Below, one piece after another: positions 1 to 10,752 of a stretch of 48,170 nucleotides of DNA. Both the position numbers and the translations under genes were made by a program. A model generated the notes under the pieces. The model did no database searches. It was not told the origin of the DNA and saw only the letters and a program-made list of their open reading frames with translations. Source of the stretch: an uncultured Rhodospirillales bacterium (GTDB lineage: Bacteria; Pseudomonadota; Alphaproteobacteria; Azospirillales; Azospirillaceae); contig CAIOBP010000128.1 of NCBI GenBank assembly GCA_903856295.1, forward strand, positions 1-48,170, written 5' to 3'. The stretch's first letter is position 1, and every line of letters starts with the position of its first letter.

Positions 1-127
1 ACGCCAGATACGACACCAAGCGACCGCCACCGTCCCGGCTGAACACCCCGAACAGCAAGAGCCCAAGCGCCGAGGCCGCCAGAAAAATGACAGGCAGGGC
101 CGGTGCAATCGTAGGAAGCTGGTTCAT
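1..127 (-). CDS. nuoN: NADH-quinone oxidoreductase subunit N, N-terminal fragment (probable)
   Basis: Only the first 42 codons are in the window; the gene runs off the left edge. The translation begins MNQLPTIAPALPVIFLAASA and continues into a hydrophobic helix followed by GVFSRDGGGRLVSYLA. That pattern (a proline/leucine start, 'LPxIFLAxxAL', then 'GVF.R') resembles the N-terminus of NuoN, an antiporter-like membrane subunit of complex I, and not the usual NuoL ('FLPLLGALIAG') or NuoM starts. The start is supported by AGGAGA seven bases upstream. Because nuoK ends only 190 bases earlier, nuoL and nuoM are not between them. The identity rests on a short segment; NuoL or NuoM with an odd start remains possible. 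Confidence 0.6.
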   Translation of the reverse strand, partial: MNQLPTIAPALPVIFLAASALGLLLFGVFSRDGGGRLVSYLA

Positions 128-281
128 CGTGTTCTCTCCTGACCGGCGTCACCGCGTCGCGGCGACAGGGCCGCCAGCTTCCGCAAGAGCGCTTCGGTAA
201 TTCTCAAAGATGCCCGACCGTCCACCATGACAGCCGCCCCCCGCAGCCGGTTTCGCCGTCAAACCCCGAGTGGAGCCCGCC

Positions 282-304
282 GTGGCCGGAACGACGCCGG
301 CCAC
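282..304 (-). terminator. Hairpin in the nuoK-nuoN gap
   Basis: GTGGCCGG and CCGGCCAC form a perfect 8-bp inverted repeat with a 7-base loop, starting 11 bases after the nuoK stop. There is no T-tract, so it may be an attenuating or RNA-stabilising hairpin rather than a true intrinsic terminator. The rest of the gap (128-315) shows nothing else recognisable apart from the downstream ribosome-binding site. Confidence 0.35.
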
Positions 305-315
305 CCAGCGCCCCC

Positions 316-624
316 TCAGCCCTTCATCATGTTGATGTCTTCAACCGCGATCGTGCCCCGATTACGGTGATAGACGACCAGGATCGCCAGTCCGATCGCC
401 GCCTCGGCCGCCGCCACGGTCAGGATGAACATGGCAAAGATCTGCCCGACCAGATCGTGCAAGTAGACCGAGAACGCGACGAGGTTGATATTGACCGCCA
501 GCAGCATCAACTCGATCGACATCAGGATGGTGATGACGTTCTTTCGATTGATGAAGATGCCAAACACCCCAAGAATGAACAGGGTCGCGGCCAGCGTCAG
601 ATAATGCTCGATGCCGATATGCAT
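316..624 (-). CDS. nuoK: NADH-quinone oxidoreductase subunit K
   Basis: Small membrane subunit of complex I, 102 residues, the usual size. It has three transmembrane helices (about 5-22, 29-52 and 60-87) and the conserved acidic residue in the second helix within '[14 protein letters not shown]', plus '[13 protein letters not shown]' in the third, both part of the membrane proton path. The start codon overlaps the nuoJ stop by one base (TAATG), so the two are translationally coupled. It is the last gene of the uninterrupted nuoA-K run. Confidence 0.96.
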   Translation of the reverse strand: MHIGIEHYLTLAATLFILGVFGIFINRKNVITILMSIELMLLAVNINLVAFSVYLHDLVGQIFAMFILTVAAAEAAIGLAILVVYHRNRGTIAVEDINMMKG

Positions 625-1235
625 TAGATGCCCTCCCCCGTCTTCACCTGCCGCAACGCCACGACATCTTCAGTCTTGCGATTGACCTGATCCGAGATGT
701 TCTGACGGCGCGTGGACGAATGACCGCGCAGCGTCAAGACGATGGCTCCGATCATCGCGATCAGCAGCACCACCCCCGCGGCCTGGAAGAGATAGACATA
801 TTGGGTGTAGAGGACATGGCCGATGGCATGCGCATTGGTCACCTGATCCACCGGCGGAATCGGCGAATCCGGCTTGGCCAGCGCCACCGGCTTGCCCCAG
901 CGGCTCATCACCATCACCAGTTCCGCCAGCAGCGCCAGCCCGATCATCGCGCCGAGCGGCAGGTAGCGCGAGACGCCCCGGCGCAACTCCGCGGCGGTGA
1001 CGTCGAGCATCATGACCACGAACATGAACAGCACCGCCACCGCGCCGACATAGACGATGACCAGGGTCATCGCCAGGAACTCGGCGCCCAGCAGCACGAA
1101 CAGCCCGGCGGCGACAAAGAAGGCAAAGATCAGGAACAACACGGAATGGACCGGGTTGCGGGCGGAAATCACCATCACGGCTGAAGCCAGCAGGACGGCG
1201 GCGAGCATATAAAACACCAGGCTTTCGACTATCAT
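624..1235 (-). CDS. nuoJ: NADH-quinone oxidoreductase subunit J
   Basis: Membrane subunit of complex I, 203 residues from the ATG at 1235, which has GGGGAGG upstream; a GTG four codons earlier is in frame but lies inside that ribosome-binding site. Five transmembrane helices are visible: about 3-20, 26-48 ('[18 protein letters not shown]'), 52-76 ('[20 protein letters not shown]'), 88-108 and 140-162. The C-terminal 35 residues are charged and cytoplasmic. It is followed without a gap by nuoK and preceded by a 79-base gap after nuoI. Confidence 0.95.
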   Translation of the reverse strand: MIVESLVFYMLAAVLLASAVMVISARNPVHSVLFLIFAFFVAAGLFVLLGAEFLAMTLVIVYVGAVAVLFMFVVMMLDVTAAELRRGVSRYLPLGAMIGLALLAELVMVMSRWGKPVALAKPDSPIPPVDQVTNAHAIGHVLYTQYVYLFQAAGVVLLIAMIGAIVLTLRGHSSTRRQNISDQVNRKTEDVVALRQVKTGEGI

Positions 1236-1314
1236 CGTGTTCCCCACCTCCCCAGCCGAGGGTTGAAGACCGCCTGTTCTGGCGCCTCGTGCAACATCGG
1301 ACCCCTCGCTCCCA

Positions 1315-1806
1315 TCACCGGTAGGGCGCGACCTCTGCCAGGTTCGCGGCGATCCGGGCTTCCCAGCGATCTCCGTTGGCCAGCAGCTTTTCCTTGTTAT
1401 AGTAAAGCTCTTCCCGCGTCTCGGTCGAGTACTCGAAGTTCGGCCCTTCGACGATGGCGTCGACCGGGCAAGCCTCCTGACACAGGCCGCAGAAGATGCA
1501 CTTGGTCATATCAAGGTCGTAGCGGGTGGTGCGGCGACTGCCGTCGCTCTCCCGCGGCGCCACCTCGATGGTGATGGCCATCGCCGGACACACCGCCTCG
1601 CAGAGCTTGCAGGCGATGCAGCGCTCTTCCCCCGAGGGATAGCGGCGCAAGGCGTGCTCACCCCGAAACCGGGGGCTCAGCGGCCCTTTTTCATGCGGAT
1701 AGTTGATCGTCACCTTGGGCTTGAACATGGCCCGTAAGGTCGACGCCATGCCGCAGGCGATTTCGCCCAGCAACAGCGCGCGTGCCCAGCGGTCGATAAA
1801 CGCCAT
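1315..1806 (-). CDS. nuoI: NADH-quinone oxidoreductase subunit I (two 4Fe-4S clusters)
   Basis: Peripheral-arm subunit that passes electrons towards cluster N2 in NuoB. It has 163 residues, normal for the alphaproteobacterial and mitochondrial TYKY form. Two ferredoxin motifs are seen, [12 protein letters not shown] (about residues 63-74) and [12 protein letters not shown] (about 102-113), the ligands for N6a and N6b. The N-terminal amphipathic stretch ([15 protein letters not shown]) is the usual membrane-edge helix. It lies 71 bases after nuoH. Confidence 0.97.
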   Translation of the reverse strand: MAFIDRWARALLLGEIACGMASTLRAMFKPKVTINYPHEKGPLSPRFRGEHALRRYPSGEERCIACKLCEAVCPAMAITIEVAPRESDGSRRTTRYDLDMTKCIFCGLCQEACPVDAIVEGPNFEYSTETREELYYNKEKLLANGDRWEARIAANLAEVAPYR

Positions 1807-1877
1807 GACGTCAAGTCTCCTTTTCCACTCGCCCCGTCACACACACAGCTTTCACACCCACGCCCGACGCCCCGGCC

Positions 1878-2906
1878 TCACAGCCCGGTCTTGGGCAGCC
1901 AGCCAAAAATCTCCAGCACACTCGCGGTCAGGATCAGCCAGAACAGGGTCAACGGCAGAAACACCTTCCAGCCCAGCCGCATCAGCTGATCGTAGCGATA
2001 GCGCGGCAGCGTCGCGCGTGCCCAAATGAAGACGAAGAGCAGCGCGGCGATCTTGATGCCAAACCAGATCGGCCCTGGGACCATCTGAACATACGGCGCG
2101 AAAATCCAGAAGTTGAACGGCGGCAGCCAGCCACCGAGGAACAGGATGCAGGCGACACCGCTCATCATGATCATGTTGGCGTACTCGCCGAGCATGAAGC
2201 ACGCGAAGTTCATCGAGGAATATTCGGTGAAGAAGCCGGCGACGATTTCCGACTCGCCTTCGGGCAAATCGAACGGATGCCGGTTGGTCTCGGCCAAGAT
2301 CGAGATGAAGTAGGTGATGAACATCGGGAACAGCGGCACCGCGAACCACACCGTCCGCTGGGCATCGATGATCTTCGAGAGGTTGAACGAGCCCACGCAC
2401 AGCAGCACGGAGACCATGATCAGTCCCATCGAGACCTCGTAGGACACCATCTGCGCCGCCGAGCGCAAGCCGCCCAGAAAAGCGTAGCGCGAGTTCGAGG
2501 CCCAGCCCGACATGATCAGGCCATAAACACCCAGCGAGGAAATCGCGTAGAGATAGAGCAGGCCGACATTGATGTCCGCGAGCACCAGCTTGGCGCTGAA
2601 CGGAATCACCGCCCAGGCGACCAGACTGAGGAAAAAGGTCAGGAACGGCGCGAAAATGAACACCACCGGGTTGGCGCCCGAAGGAATGATCCACTCCTTG
2701 CCGAGCAGCTTGAGCCCGTCGGCGATCGGTTGCAGCAATCCGAACGGGCCGACCAGCGCCGGTCCTTGCCGCCGCTGCATCGCGCTCATCACCTTGCGTT
2801 CATAATAGGTGAGATAGGCGACGCCAAGCAGAACCGGGACGATGATCGCCACGACACCGAGCAGGATCCAGATCAGCGGCCACAGATAGGTGATGATATC
2901 AGCCAT
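1878..2906 (-). CDS. nuoH: NADH-quinone oxidoreductase subunit H
   Basis: Membrane subunit at the junction of the two arms of complex I, forming much of the quinone pocket. It has 342 residues and about eight transmembrane helices. Hallmarks are '[19 protein letters not shown]' near residue 31, '[19 protein letters not shown]' near 210 and '[18 protein letters not shown]' just after, the quinone-site loop. Its start overlaps the end of nuoG by 8 bases, so the two are translationally coupled. Confidence 0.97.
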   Translation of the reverse strand: MADIITYLWPLIWILLGVVAIIVPVLLGVAYLTYYERKVMSAMQRRQGPALVGPFGLLQPIADGLKLLGKEWIIPSGANPVVFIFAPFLTFFLSLVAWAVIPFSAKLVLADINVGLLYLYAISSLGVYGLIMSGWASNSRYAFLGGLRSAAQMVSYEVSMGLIMVSVLLCVGSFNLSKIIDAQRTVWFAVPLFPMFITYFISILAETNRHPFDLPEGESEIVAGFFTEYSSMNFACFMLGEYANMIMMSGVACILFLGGWLPPFNFWIFAPYVQMVPGPIWFGIKIAALLFVFIWARATLPRYRYDQLMRLGWKVFLPLTLFWLILTASVLEIFGWLPKTGL

Positions 2907-4962
2907 GGGTTCCGGTCTTCCCCTCGCGGCTCAGCACAAAAGCTTCGGTGCACTTCGCCATCGTCACCGACGCCCGGCTGATTGGGTCCGTCATGTAGAA
3001 ATTCTCGATCACTGGCGCGAACGGCGCGGCCGTCACCTCGCCGGTCACGCCAAACGAACGCCACGCCGCCGCCTTCAGCCCCTCGCCCCCGGCAAACACC
3101 GGGCTGAGCGCGGCCATGCGCTCGCGCAGCCGGGCCAGATTGTCGAAGGGCAGCGTGTGACCCAGCCGCTCGGAGAGCGCCCGCACGATCTTCCAATCCT
3201 CGCGCGCCTCGCCCACCGGGAACACCGCCTGCCGGCCGCGCTGAACCCGGCCCTCGGTGTTGACATAGGTGGCGTTCTTCTCGGTATAGGCCGCCCCGGG
3301 CAGCACGACGTCGGCGCGATGGGCGCCCCGGTCGCCATGATGGCCCTGATAGATCACGAAGGCCTTGCCCAGCCGGCTGGCATCGATTTCGTCGGCGCCC
3401 AGCAGGTAGACCACCTCGATCTCACCCTTCTGCGCCCCCTCGAGGATCGCCCGGGTGTCGCGCCCGCCCGCGCCGGGCAGAAACCCGATGTCGAGGCCGC
3501 CGACCCGCGCCGCCGCCAACTGCAGAACATTGAAGCCGTTCCAGCCTTCGCGGATCAGGCCGTTGACCTCCGCGACCCGCCGCGCCAGCGCCTGCAACGC
3601 CGCGCCATCGCCCCGCGCCAGCGCCCCGGCCCCCAAAATCAGCACCGGATGCTTGGCCGCCTTGAGCACCGCCGCGAAAGGATGGCTGCCGTCGGCCAGA
3701 CCGGACAGCGCCTCCGGCCCCTCGCCCAGATGCTGGTAGGAATAGGTGAGATCGACCGGCTGGCCGATCAACGCCACCTGCAGATTGCTCTCGCGATAGC
3801 GCTTGCGGATACGGGCGTTGACGATCGGCGCCTCGATCCGGGGATTGGTGCCGACCAGCAGCAGCGCGTCGGCCTGCTCCAGCCCGGCGATGGTGGTGTT
3901 GAACAGGTAGCCGGCGCGCTCCGTCGTATCGAAACGCGCGCCGTCCTGGCGGCAATCGAGATTGGGCGAGCCCAGCGACGCCATCAGCTCCTTCAGCGCC
4001 GTCATCGCCTCGACATCGACCAGATCGCCAGCCAGCGCCGCGACCCGCGAGGCCGGCACGCTCTTGAGCTTGGCGACGATCGCCCCGAACGCCTCGTCCC
4101 AGCTCGCCGGCTGCAACCTGCCATCGCGCCGCACATAGGGACGGTCGACGCGCTGACGCTTCAAGCCGTCGATGGCATAGCGGGTCTTGTCGCCGATCCA
4201 CTCCTCGTTGACGTCCTCGTTGAGACGCGGCAACACCCGCAGCACCTCGGAGCCCCGGACATCAACCCGAATATTGGAGCCGACGGCGTCGAGCACGTCG
4301 ACGCTCTCGGTCTTGCGCAGCTCCCAGGGCCGGGCCGTGAAGGCGTAGGGCTTCGAGGTCAGCGCGCCCACCGGGCAAACGTCGGGCAGGTTGCCCGATA
4401 GCTCCGACTCGATCGCCGCCCCGACATAGGTCGTGACCTCGGAATGCATGCCGCGGCCAACCGCGCCCAGCACCGAAACCCCGGCGATCTCCTCGCAGAA
4501 ACGGACGCAGCGGGTGCAGAGGATGCAGCGGGTCATCTCGGTCTTGACCAGCGGCCCCAGATCCTTGTTGGTCACCGCCCGGCGCTCTTCGACCGAGCGG
4601 GTGTGCTCGCCGCCGTAGGCCACCGCCTGATCCTGGAGATCGCATTCGCCGCCCTGGTCGCAGATCGGGCAATCGAGCGGATGATTGAGCAGAATCAGCT
4701 CCATCACCCCCTTGCGGGCGTTCTTGACGGTGTCGGAATTGGTCCGGATCACCATGCCATCGGCGCAGGGCATGGCGCAGCTGGCGATCGGCTTGGGCGA
4801 ACGCTCCATCTCGACCAGGCACATCCGGCAGTTGGCCGCCACCGACAGGCGCTCATGATAGCAGAATCGGGGTATCTCGATGCCGAGCTTCTCACAAGCC
4901 TGGAGCACCGACGTCCCATGATCGACTACGACTTCCAAACCGTCGATGGTCAGCTTCGGCAT
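2899..4962 (-). CDS. nuoG: NADH-quinone oxidoreductase subunit G
   Basis: Largest peripheral subunit of complex I (687 residues, the 75-kDa type). The N-terminal [2Fe-2S] ferredoxin domain carries [15 protein letters not shown] (about 34-48) and a fourth cysteine near 68. The His-Cys3 motif [14 protein letters not shown] (about 94-107) binds N5, and [11 protein letters not shown] with a later CPVGAL binds N4. The C-terminal half (about 220-670) is a molybdopterin-oxidoreductase-like fold without cofactor ligands, as in mitochondria. It starts 34 bases after nuoF and its end overlaps nuoH. Confidence 0.97.
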   Translation of the reverse strand: MPKLTIDGLEVVVDHGTSVLQACEKLGIEIPRFCYHERLSVAANCRMCLVEMERSPKPIASCAMPCADGMVIRTNSDTVKNARKGVMELILLNHPLDCPICDQGGECDLQDQAVAYGGEHTRSVEERRAVTNKDLGPLVKTEMTRCILCTRCVRFCEEIAGVSVLGAVGRGMHSEVTTYVGAAIESELSGNLPDVCPVGALTSKPYAFTARPWELRKTESVDVLDAVGSNIRVDVRGSEVLRVLPRLNEDVNEEWIGDKTRYAIDGLKRQRVDRPYVRRDGRLQPASWDEAFGAIVAKLKSVPASRVAALAGDLVDVEAMTALKELMASLGSPNLDCRQDGARFDTTERAGYLFNTTIAGLEQADALLLVGTNPRIEAPIVNARIRKRYRESNLQVALIGQPVDLTYSYQHLGEGPEALSGLADGSHPFAAVLKAAKHPVLILGAGALARGDGAALQALARRVAEVNGLIREGWNGFNVLQLAAARVGGLDIGFLPGAGGRDTRAILEGAQKGEIEVVYLLGADEIDASRLGKAFVIYQGHHGDRGAHRADVVLPGAAYTEKNATYVNTEGRVQRGRQAVFPVGEAREDWKIVRALSERLGHTLPFDNLARLRERMAALSPVFAGGEGLKAAAWRSFGVTGEVTAAPFAPVIENFYMTDPISRASVTMAKCTEAFVLSREGKTGTHG

Positions 4963-4996
4963 TCGACCCTCTTGCCTTTCAGGAGCGGCGATTCGG

Positions 4997-6274
4997 TTAC
5001 GCGGCGGCGGTCTTGCGAGCCGCCATCAGGCGGCGCTCGACGTCCGGGCGGAAGTGGCGGAACAAACCCTGGATCGGCCAAGCCGCGGCGTCGGCGAGCG
5101 CGCAGATGGTGCGCCCCTCGATCTGCCGGCTGACATCCAGCAACATGTCGATTTCCTCGACGCGGGCGGTGCCGTCGACAATCCGGTCCATGATTTTGGC
5201 CATCCAGGGCGTGCCCTCGCGGCAGGGCGTGCACTGGCCGCAGCTCTCATGCGCATAGAAGTGCGCGAGGCGGCCGATCGCCCGGACCAGATCCGTGCTC
5301 TTGTCCATCACGATCAGGGCGCCACTGCCCAGACCGGACTTCACGGCCGCCAGACTGTCATAGTCCATCAGCACCTTTTCACAGACGTCCTTGGGCAGCA
5401 TCGGCGTCGACGACCCGCCGGGGATCACCGCCAGCAGATTGTCCCAGCCGCCGCGCACCCCGCCGGCATGCTTTTCGATCATCTCGCGCATCGAAATGCC
5501 GAGTTCCTCTTCGACATTGCACGGCGTGTTGACGTGGCCCGAGATGCAGAAAATCTTGGGACCGGCATTCTTCGGGCGGCCGATGCCGGAGAACCAACTG
5601 GCGCCCCGCCGCAAAATCGTCGCGACGTCGGCGATGCTCTCGACATTGTTGACCGTGGTCGGCCGCGAATACAGGCCGATCTGGGCCGGGAACGGCGGCT
5701 TGGCGCGCGGCTGGCCCTTCTTGCCCTCCAGGCTCTCGATCAGCGCCGATTCCTCGCCGCAGATGTAGGCGCCGGCGCCGGTGTGGACATAAACCTCGAT
5801 GGAATGGTCGGTGCCGCAGGCGTTCTTGCCGATCAGCCCGGCCTCATAGGCCTCGGCGACCGCCCGTTCCAGGGCCTGGATTTCGCGCTTGAACTCGCCG
5901 CGCACATAAACATAGGCGGCGGTGGCGCCGATGCCGACCGAGGCGTAGAGAATGCCCTCCACCAGCTTGTGCGACTCGTGGCGTAGAATATCGCGGTCCT
6001 TGCAGGTACCCGGTTCGCCTTCGTCGGCGTTGACCACCAGATACACCGGCCCCTGGACATTCTTGGGCATGAACGACCATTTGAGACCGGTCGAGAACCC
6101 GGCGCCGCCACGACCGCGCAGGCCGGCGTCCTTGATCTCGTTGACGATCCAGTCCCGCCCCTTGAGGATGATCTCCCGCGCGCCGTCCCAATCGCCGCGC
6201 GCGCGCGCGGACTTCAGGTCCGTGCCCTCAAAGCCGTAGAGATTGGTGTAAATGCGGTCTTCGTCGCGCAGCAT
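4997..6274 (-). CDS. nuoF: NADH-quinone oxidoreductase subunit F (NADH/FMN site)
   Basis: Flavoprotein subunit that binds NADH and FMN and carries cluster N3; 425 residues, typical. The glycine-rich loop '[16 protein letters not shown]' (about 53-68) is the FMN/NADH site, followed by '[14 protein letters not shown]'. Near the C-terminus '[12 protein letters not shown]' plus a later cysteine in '[13 protein letters not shown]' are the N3 ligands. It sits 21 bases after nuoE and 34 bases before nuoG in the usual E-F-G order. Confidence 0.97.
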   Translation of the reverse strand: MLRDEDRIYTNLYGFEGTDLKSARARGDWDGAREIILKGRDWIVNEIKDAGLRGRGGAGFSTGLKWSFMPKNVQGPVYLVVNADEGEPGTCKDRDILRHESHKLVEGILYASVGIGATAAYVYVRGEFKREIQALERAVAEAYEAGLIGKNACGTDHSIEVYVHTGAGAYICGEESALIESLEGKKGQPRAKPPFPAQIGLYSRPTTVNNVESIADVATILRRGASWFSGIGRPKNAGPKIFCISGHVNTPCNVEEELGISMREMIEKHAGGVRGGWDNLLAVIPGGSSTPMLPKDVCEKVLMDYDSLAAVKSGLGSGALIVMDKSTDLVRAIGRLAHFYAHESCGQCTPCREGTPWMAKIMDRIVDGTARVEEIDMLLDVSRQIEGRTICALADAAAWPIQGLFRHFRPDVERRLMAARKTAAA

Positions 6275-6295
6275 TTCGACCTTCCCCTTAGGCGA

Positions 6296-6928
6296 TCAAT
6301 CGTCGGAACCGGGGGCAGCGCCGGTCCCCGACTTGGTGGTGAGAGAGGTCGGCCCGGTGGCCGGGCAGGAACCGCGACGGCCGATCTGCGAGCCCGGAGT
6401 CGGCGTCTCGCCGCGCTCCAGCTGATCGATGACCGCCACGATCGCCGGCCCGTCCAGGTCCTCGTAATAATCGTCGCCGATGGCGACCACCGGCGCGTTG
6501 ACGCAGGCCCCGGCGCACTCGACCTCGACCAGCGTGAAGGTGCCGTCCGGAGTCGTCTCGCCGACCTCGATGCCGAGTCGGCGCTTGCACGCCCCCAGCA
6601 CCTCGTCGGAGCCGCGCAGCCAGCAGGGGGTGGTGGTGCAGACCTCGATCAGGTGCTTGCCCACCGGCTTGTGATTATACATGGTGTAGAAGGTCGCGAC
6701 CTCGTACACCCGAATGCGCGCCATGCCCAGCATGTCGGCGACGACATCCATCGCCACCCGCGGCAGCCAGTTGTCGTTCTGGCGCTGCGCCAGATGCAAC
6801 AGCGGAATCACGGCGCTGGCTTTCCGGTCCGCCGGATAGCGGGCGAGGATTTTCTCCGCCTTGGCCAGGGACTCCGGCGTGAAGGCGAAACTATCGGGCT
6901 GGGCCGCGACCGAGGCGGGCGTGCTCAT
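6296..6928 (-). CDS. nuoE: NADH-quinone oxidoreductase subunit E (2Fe-2S)
   Basis: 24-kDa-type thioredoxin-fold subunit with cluster N1a. The ATG at 6928 overlaps the nuoD stop (ATGA), giving 210 residues ([10 protein letters not shown]...). The four cluster ligands are in [13 protein letters not shown] and, about 35 residues on, [10 protein letters not shown]. The last 25 or so residues, from about 185, are rich in G, S, T and P and look like a disordered tail of the kind often seen on alphaproteobacterial NuoE. Longer upstream reading is possible in this frame but would run inside nuoD and lacks family similarity. Confidence 0.96.
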   Translation of the reverse strand: MSTPASVAAQPDSFAFTPESLAKAEKILARYPADRKASAVIPLLHLAQRQNDNWLPRVAMDVVADMLGMARIRVYEVATFYTMYNHKPVGKHLIEVCTTTPCWLRGSDEVLGACKRRLGIEVGETTPDGTFTLVEVECAGACVNAPVVAIGDDYYEDLDGPAIVAVIDQLERGETPTPGSQIGRRGSCPATGPTSLTTKSGTGAAPGSDD

Positions 6929-8121
6929 CGATCGATTTCTCCGAAAACGATGTCGAGAGAGGCGATGTTCGCCACGGCGTCGGCGAGCATGTGATGCCGT
7001 GACAGCGTATCGAGAAGCGCCAGATGGGAGAAGCCCGGCGCCCGGATCCGGCAGCGATACGGACGGCTGGTGCCATCGGACACGATATATAGGGCGAACT
7101 CGCCCTTGGGTCCCTCGATCGCCGTGTAGGTCTCGCCGGCCGGAACGTGGAAGCCCTCGGTGTAGAGCTTGAAGTGGTGAATCAGCGCTTCCATCGAGCG
7201 CTTCATCTCGGCGCGCGGCGGCGGTGTGACCTTGTGGTCCTGGAGCCGCACCGGCCCCTGGGGCATCTTCTCCAGGCACTGCTTGATCAGCCGGATGGTC
7301 TGGCGCATCTCCGCCACGCGCACCAGATAGCGGGCGTAGCAGTCGCCGGTCTTGCCAACCGGAATGTCGAACTCGAGCTGGTCGTAGATTTCGTAGGGCT
7401 GAGCCTTGCGCAAATCCCACGCGACACCGGACGCGCGCAGCATCGGCCCGGAGCAGCCCCAGTCCAGCGCCTGCTCCATCGTCAGCACGCCGACATCGAC
7501 GGTGCGCTGCTTGAAGACCCGGTTGCCGGTGACCAACCCTTCCATATCGTCCAGGAACGCGGGCAGGGTCTCCATATACTCGAAGATGTCCTCGGCCAGC
7601 CCGGCGGGCAGATCCATCGCGACGCCGCCGACCCGGTAGTAGTTGGCGTGGAGTCGGGCGCCGCAGGCGCGCTCATGGAACTCCATCAGCTTTTCGCGCT
7701 CTTCGAAGGCCCACAGGGCGGGCGTGGTCGCGCCGACGTCGAGAATGCCGGTGGTGACCGTGAAGAGATGGTTGAGCAGGCGGGTGATTTCCGCGAACAG
7801 CACCCGGACGTACTGGCCGCGCGGCGGCGGCTTGATCCCCAGCAGCTTTTCCACCGCCAGCACGAAGCAATGCTCCTGGGCCATCGGCGACACATAGTCG
7901 AGCCGGTCCATGTAGGGCATGGCCTGGAGATAGGTCTTGTACTCGATCAGCTTCTCGGTGCCGCGATGCAGCAGGCCGATGTGCGGATCGCAGCGCTGCA
8001 CCACCTCGCCACTCATCTCGACCACCAGGCGCAACACGCCGTGGGCGGCCGGATGCTGCGGCCCGAGATTGATGGTGTAGGTGTTGGGCTTGTCTTCAAT
8101 AGCCTCGAGCTGAGCGACCAT
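6925..8121 (-). CDS. nuoD: NADH-quinone oxidoreductase subunit D
   Basis: 49-kDa-type subunit lining the quinone cavity, separate from NuoC here (398 residues). The conserved N-terminal loop [18 protein letters not shown] (about 15-32) contains the quinone-contacting histidine; '[20 protein letters not shown]' follows around residue 50, and the C-terminus ends '...[14 protein letters not shown]', the canonical ending with the conserved D and R. It overlaps nuoC by one base (TGATG) and nuoE by four. Confidence 0.97.
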   Translation of the reverse strand: MVAQLEAIEDKPNTYTINLGPQHPAAHGVLRLVVEMSGEVVQRCDPHIGLLHRGTEKLIEYKTYLQAMPYMDRLDYVSPMAQEHCFVLAVEKLLGIKPPPRGQYVRVLFAEITRLLNHLFTVTTGILDVGATTPALWAFEEREKLMEFHERACGARLHANYYRVGGVAMDLPAGLAEDIFEYMETLPAFLDDMEGLVTGNRVFKQRTVDVGVLTMEQALDWGCSGPMLRASGVAWDLRKAQPYEIYDQLEFDIPVGKTGDCYARYLVRVAEMRQTIRLIKQCLEKMPQGPVRLQDHKVTPPPRAEMKRSMEALIHHFKLYTEGFHVPAGETYTAIEGPKGEFALYIVSDGTSRPYRCRIRAPGFSHLALLDTLSRHHMLADAVANIASLDIVFGEIDR

Positions 8122-8750
8122 CAGGCTTTGCTCCCCGTCTTGGCGGCCCCGGCCTTCTCATCGCCGGGCAGCATGACGTTGGTCAGCCCCTCCCACGGGC
8201 TGAGAAAATCGAAGGTGCGGAAATCCTGGGGCAGCTTCACCGGTTCATAGACCACGCGCTTCAGCTCGTCGTCGTAGCGCACTTCGGTATAGCCGGTGAG
8301 CGGGAAATCCTTGCGCAGCGGATGGCCGTCGAAGCCGTAATCGGTCAGGATGCGGCGCAGGTCCGGATGACCGTCGAAGCGCACGCCGTACATGTCCCAA
8401 ACCTCCCGCTCGTACCAGTTGGCCGAGCTGAACAGCCCGGTCGCCGAAGGAACCACGATCCCCTCGCGGGTGGTCAGCTTCAGCCGGATGCGGACGTTGT
8501 GCTTGAGGCTCAGCAGATTGTAGACCACCTCCAGCCGCTCTTCCCGGCTCGGCCAGTCGACGCCGCAGACATCGACCAGCAGCTTGAACAGGAAGCGCGG
8601 ATCATCGCGCAGCACCGCCAGCACCTTGAGAATGCCGTCCCGGCGCACGCGCACCGCCAGCTCGCCGTTCTTGATCACGGTGTCCAGAACATCGTCGCCG
8701 AGCGTCGCCGCGACGGCGTCCCCCAGGTCCTTGAGCGCTTGATCGGTCAT
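8121..8750 (-). CDS. nuoC: NADH-quinone oxidoreductase subunit C
   Basis: 30-kDa-type peripheral subunit with no cofactor, which packs against NuoD. It has 209 residues. The family signature is clear: '[20 protein letters not shown]' (about 75-94), then '[17 protein letters not shown]' and '[18 protein letters not shown]' around 130-165, where the conserved E, R and D residues lie. The stop overlaps the nuoD start by one base. The gap to nuoB is 59 bases. Confidence 0.97.
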   Translation of the reverse strand: MTDQALKDLGDAVAATLGDDVLDTVIKNGELAVRVRRDGILKVLAVLRDDPRFLFKLLVDVCGVDWPSREERLEVVYNLLSLKHNVRIRLKLTTREGIVVPSATGLFSSANWYEREVWDMYGVRFDGHPDLRRILTDYGFDGHPLRKDFPLTGYTEVRYDDELKRVVYEPVKLPQDFRTFDFLSPWEGLTNVMLPGDEKAGAAKTGSKA

Positions 8751-8809
8751 GGTCTTCTGCTGCCGTTGGGCGGGTGAGGTGGCCTAGCCTGCTCTTGAAG
8801 TCGGGTCGC

Positions 8810-9370
8810 TTAGCGGTCGATGCGCCTGCCGCCGTTCCTGATTTTGGTCTGGAGCTGCAACAGCGCGTAAACCAGCGCCTCGGCGGTCGGCGGACAGCCC
8901 GGAACATAGATATCGACCGGAACGATTCGGTCGCAGCCCCGCACCACCGAGTAGGAATAGTGATAATAGCCGCCGCCATTGGCGCAGCTGCCCATCGAGA
9001 TCACCCAGCGCGGCTCGGGCATCTGGTCATAGACCTTGCGCAGAGCCGGGGCCATCTTGTTGGTCAGGGTACCGGCAACGATCATGACGTCGGACTGGCG
9101 GGGACTCGGACGCGGGATCATGCCCATGCGATCGAGATCGTAGCGCGCCATGTAGGCGTGGATCATCTCCACCGCGCAGCAGGCCAGACCAAAGGTCATC
9201 GGCCACATCGACCCGGCCCGCGCCCAGTTAAGCACCGAGTCGAGCTGGGTCAACAGGAACCCCTTCTGCTCCACCTCGTCGGACACCGCGCGGAACAACG
9301 CTTCCTGGGCTGGCGTGGCGCCGCCGCCGATCGGCGAGGCGGGCACCGTATTTGCCGGACTCACTCCCAT
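8810..9370 (-). CDS. nuoB: NADH-quinone oxidoreductase subunit B (cluster N2)
   Basis: PSST-type subunit holding cluster N2, the last iron-sulfur centre before quinone. Ligands are visible as '[10 protein letters not shown]' (the tandem cysteines), '[15 protein letters not shown]' and '[11 protein letters not shown]'. The ATG at 9370 (MGVSPANTV...) gives 186 residues and overlaps the end of nuoA by 10 bases; another in-frame start seven codons upstream would lie deeper inside nuoA. The first 25 residues before '[19 protein letters not shown]' are low in conservation and probably flexible. Confidence 0.96.
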   Translation of the reverse strand: MGVSPANTVPASPIGGGATPAQEALFRAVSDEVEQKGFLLTQLDSVLNWARAGSMWPMTFGLACCAVEMIHAYMARYDLDRMGMIPRPSPRQSDVMIVAGTLTNKMAPALRKVYDQMPEPRWVISMGSCANGGGYYHYSYSVVRGCDRIVPVDIYVPGCPPTAEALVYALLQLQTKIRNGGRRIDR

Positions 9371-9729
9371 TCCAGCGCTCCCTTCTTCCACTCGTAGATG
9401 AAGCCGATGGTCAGAACGGCCAGGAAGATCATCATCGACCAGAAGCCGAACATTCCGATGTCGCCCAGTGAGACCGCCCAGGGAAACAGGAAGGTTACTT
9501 CAAGATCGAAGATGATGAACAGGATGGAGACGAGATAATAGCGGACGTCGAACTTGTTGCGGGAGTCGGAAAACGGCTCGAACCCGCACTCGTAGGGCGA
9601 AAGCTTTTCACTATCCGGCTTGTGCCGCGCGGCCAGATACGAGGCCACCAGCATTCCTGCGGAGACAACCGCGGCGATGCCCAGAAAAACGAGAATTGGG
9701 AAGTATTTGTAAACCAGGGGGTTGTCCAT
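9361..9729 (-). CDS. nuoA: NADH-quinone oxidoreductase subunit A
   Basis: First gene of the complex I operon. The product (122 residues from the ATG at 9729, with GAGGGA upstream) has three transmembrane helices (about 9-30, 62-84 and 90-110). The conserved loop '[20 protein letters not shown]' (about 40-59) carries the cysteine that becomes exposed in deactive complex I in mitochondria, followed by '[19 protein letters not shown]'. A GTG one codon upstream is in frame but closer to the ribosome-binding site. Confidence 0.96.
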   Translation of the reverse strand: MDNPLVYKYFPILVFLGIAAVVSAGMLVASYLAARHKPDSEKLSPYECGFEPFSDSRNKFDVRYYLVSILFIIFDLEVTFLFPWAVSLGDIGMFGFWSMMIFLAVLTIGFIYEWKKGALEWE

Positions 9730-9885
9730 CACGTCCCTCGTACGGCTGTGGCAACATGCCTTCGCCCACCCACAATCTCACCAGACTTACCCTGAACCCC
9801 TGCCCGTCACTCGATCAACCTATCAACCTTCACAGGGTGCCCGGCCAGGAAGGCTTCCGCTGCACTCTCCCACACAAGCCAGTCG

Positions 9886-9913
9886 ATTATAATCAACCGC
9901 TGATCACGAGCAA
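9886..9913 (-). promoter_or_regulatory. Candidate promoter of the nuo operon
   Basis: On the minus strand TTGCTC (9908-9913), 16 bases, then a perfect TATAAT (9886-9891). It lies about 155 bases upstream of nuoA and between nuoA and tRNA-Asp, so it would drive the nuo genes with a leader of roughly 150 bases. The rest of the 9730-9989 gap shows no gene. Confidence 0.5.
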
Positions 9914-9989
9914 AGCGGTTTCGCCTCTGCAACCGAAATATTTCAGCGGCCACAGTACAATACCGTATCGATCTGAATATTGAAAAGAA

Positions 9990-10066
<77 letters not shown>

Positions 10067-10236
10067 ATTAATGTCCCGGTCCATGACCGGGCCTTTAAGT
10101 CGCCCCCACCAACCGGCTCGCAGCGCCGTGTGGAGGCGAGGGGGGTTCTATCTGACGCACCGCCCCCTGTCAATGCGGAGTTCACGAAAAAAACGCAGCC
10201 CTCCCGATCATTCCCGACGGTGCTGATGGCGCGGCC

Positions 10237-10638
10237 CTAACGGCGCTGATGGCGCAGCTCGTCAAGCCGCTCATAGGCGCGGGTCATGCCCGCCGGAACA
10301 TCGCGCAATTCCGTGGCCCCGGGGCCGCCGAAGCTGGTCATCGCGGACTCGAACGCCCGCTCGAGCAGCTCCGCGACCTCGAGATTGCCCTGATCGAGGG
10401 CGAGATGGAGCGCCGTGAGGATGCGGTCGCCCAGTCGCCGCTCATCGGCGAGCATGCACACCAGGGCCGCCAGTTCGTCCCCCGACGCCGAGTCCGTGCT
10501 GATATCCGAGTCGTCGGCCAGCGCCGCCGCCCGCTCGACCGCCTGCCGCACCCCCGCGATCACCTCGGCATCGCCACGGCGAATCGCCGCCAGCAACACC
10601 AGCAGGGCCTGATCATCCAGCCGCCAGCCGTCCGTCAC
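10237..10638 (-). CDS. Hypothetical helical protein between two tRNA genes
   Basis: No family recognised. Starting from the GTG at 10638, which has GGGAGG seven bases upstream, the product has 133 residues (MTDGWRLDDQALLVLLAAIR...). It is soluble, acidic in the middle and predicted almost wholly helical, with repeated patterns such as 'LAALVCMLADERRLGDRILTALHLAL'. The open frame extends upstream to 10785 but would then overlap tRNA-Val and read through an 8-bp tandem repeat, so that extension is unlikely. It sits alone between tRNA-Asp and tRNA-Val. It could be a small cytoplasmic scaffold or regulator, but nothing in it shows a function. Confidence 0.65.
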   Translation of the reverse strand: MTDGWRLDDQALLVLLAAIRRGDAEVIAGVRQAVERAAALADDSDISTDSASGDELAALVCMLADERRLGDRILTALHLALDQGNLEVAELLERAFESAMTSFGGPGATELRDVPAGMTRAYERLDELRHQRR

Positions 10639-10651
10639 CCGCGCCTCCCAC

Positions 10652-10675
10652 TTTCTTGATTTCTTGATTTCTTGA
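10652..10675. repeat. Three tandem copies of TTTCTTGA
   Basis: Perfect 8-bp units at 10652-10659, 10660-10667 and 10668-10675, followed by TTT. They lie immediately upstream of the hypothetical gene at 10237-10638, in its leader. Confidence 0.95.
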
Positions 10676-10752
10676 TTTGCTGGTTTGTCGAGTCCGACGG
10701 GCCGACGGATCTCCGGTGAAGCAACCGGCCCCCGGTCCGCCCCGGCCAAGCG

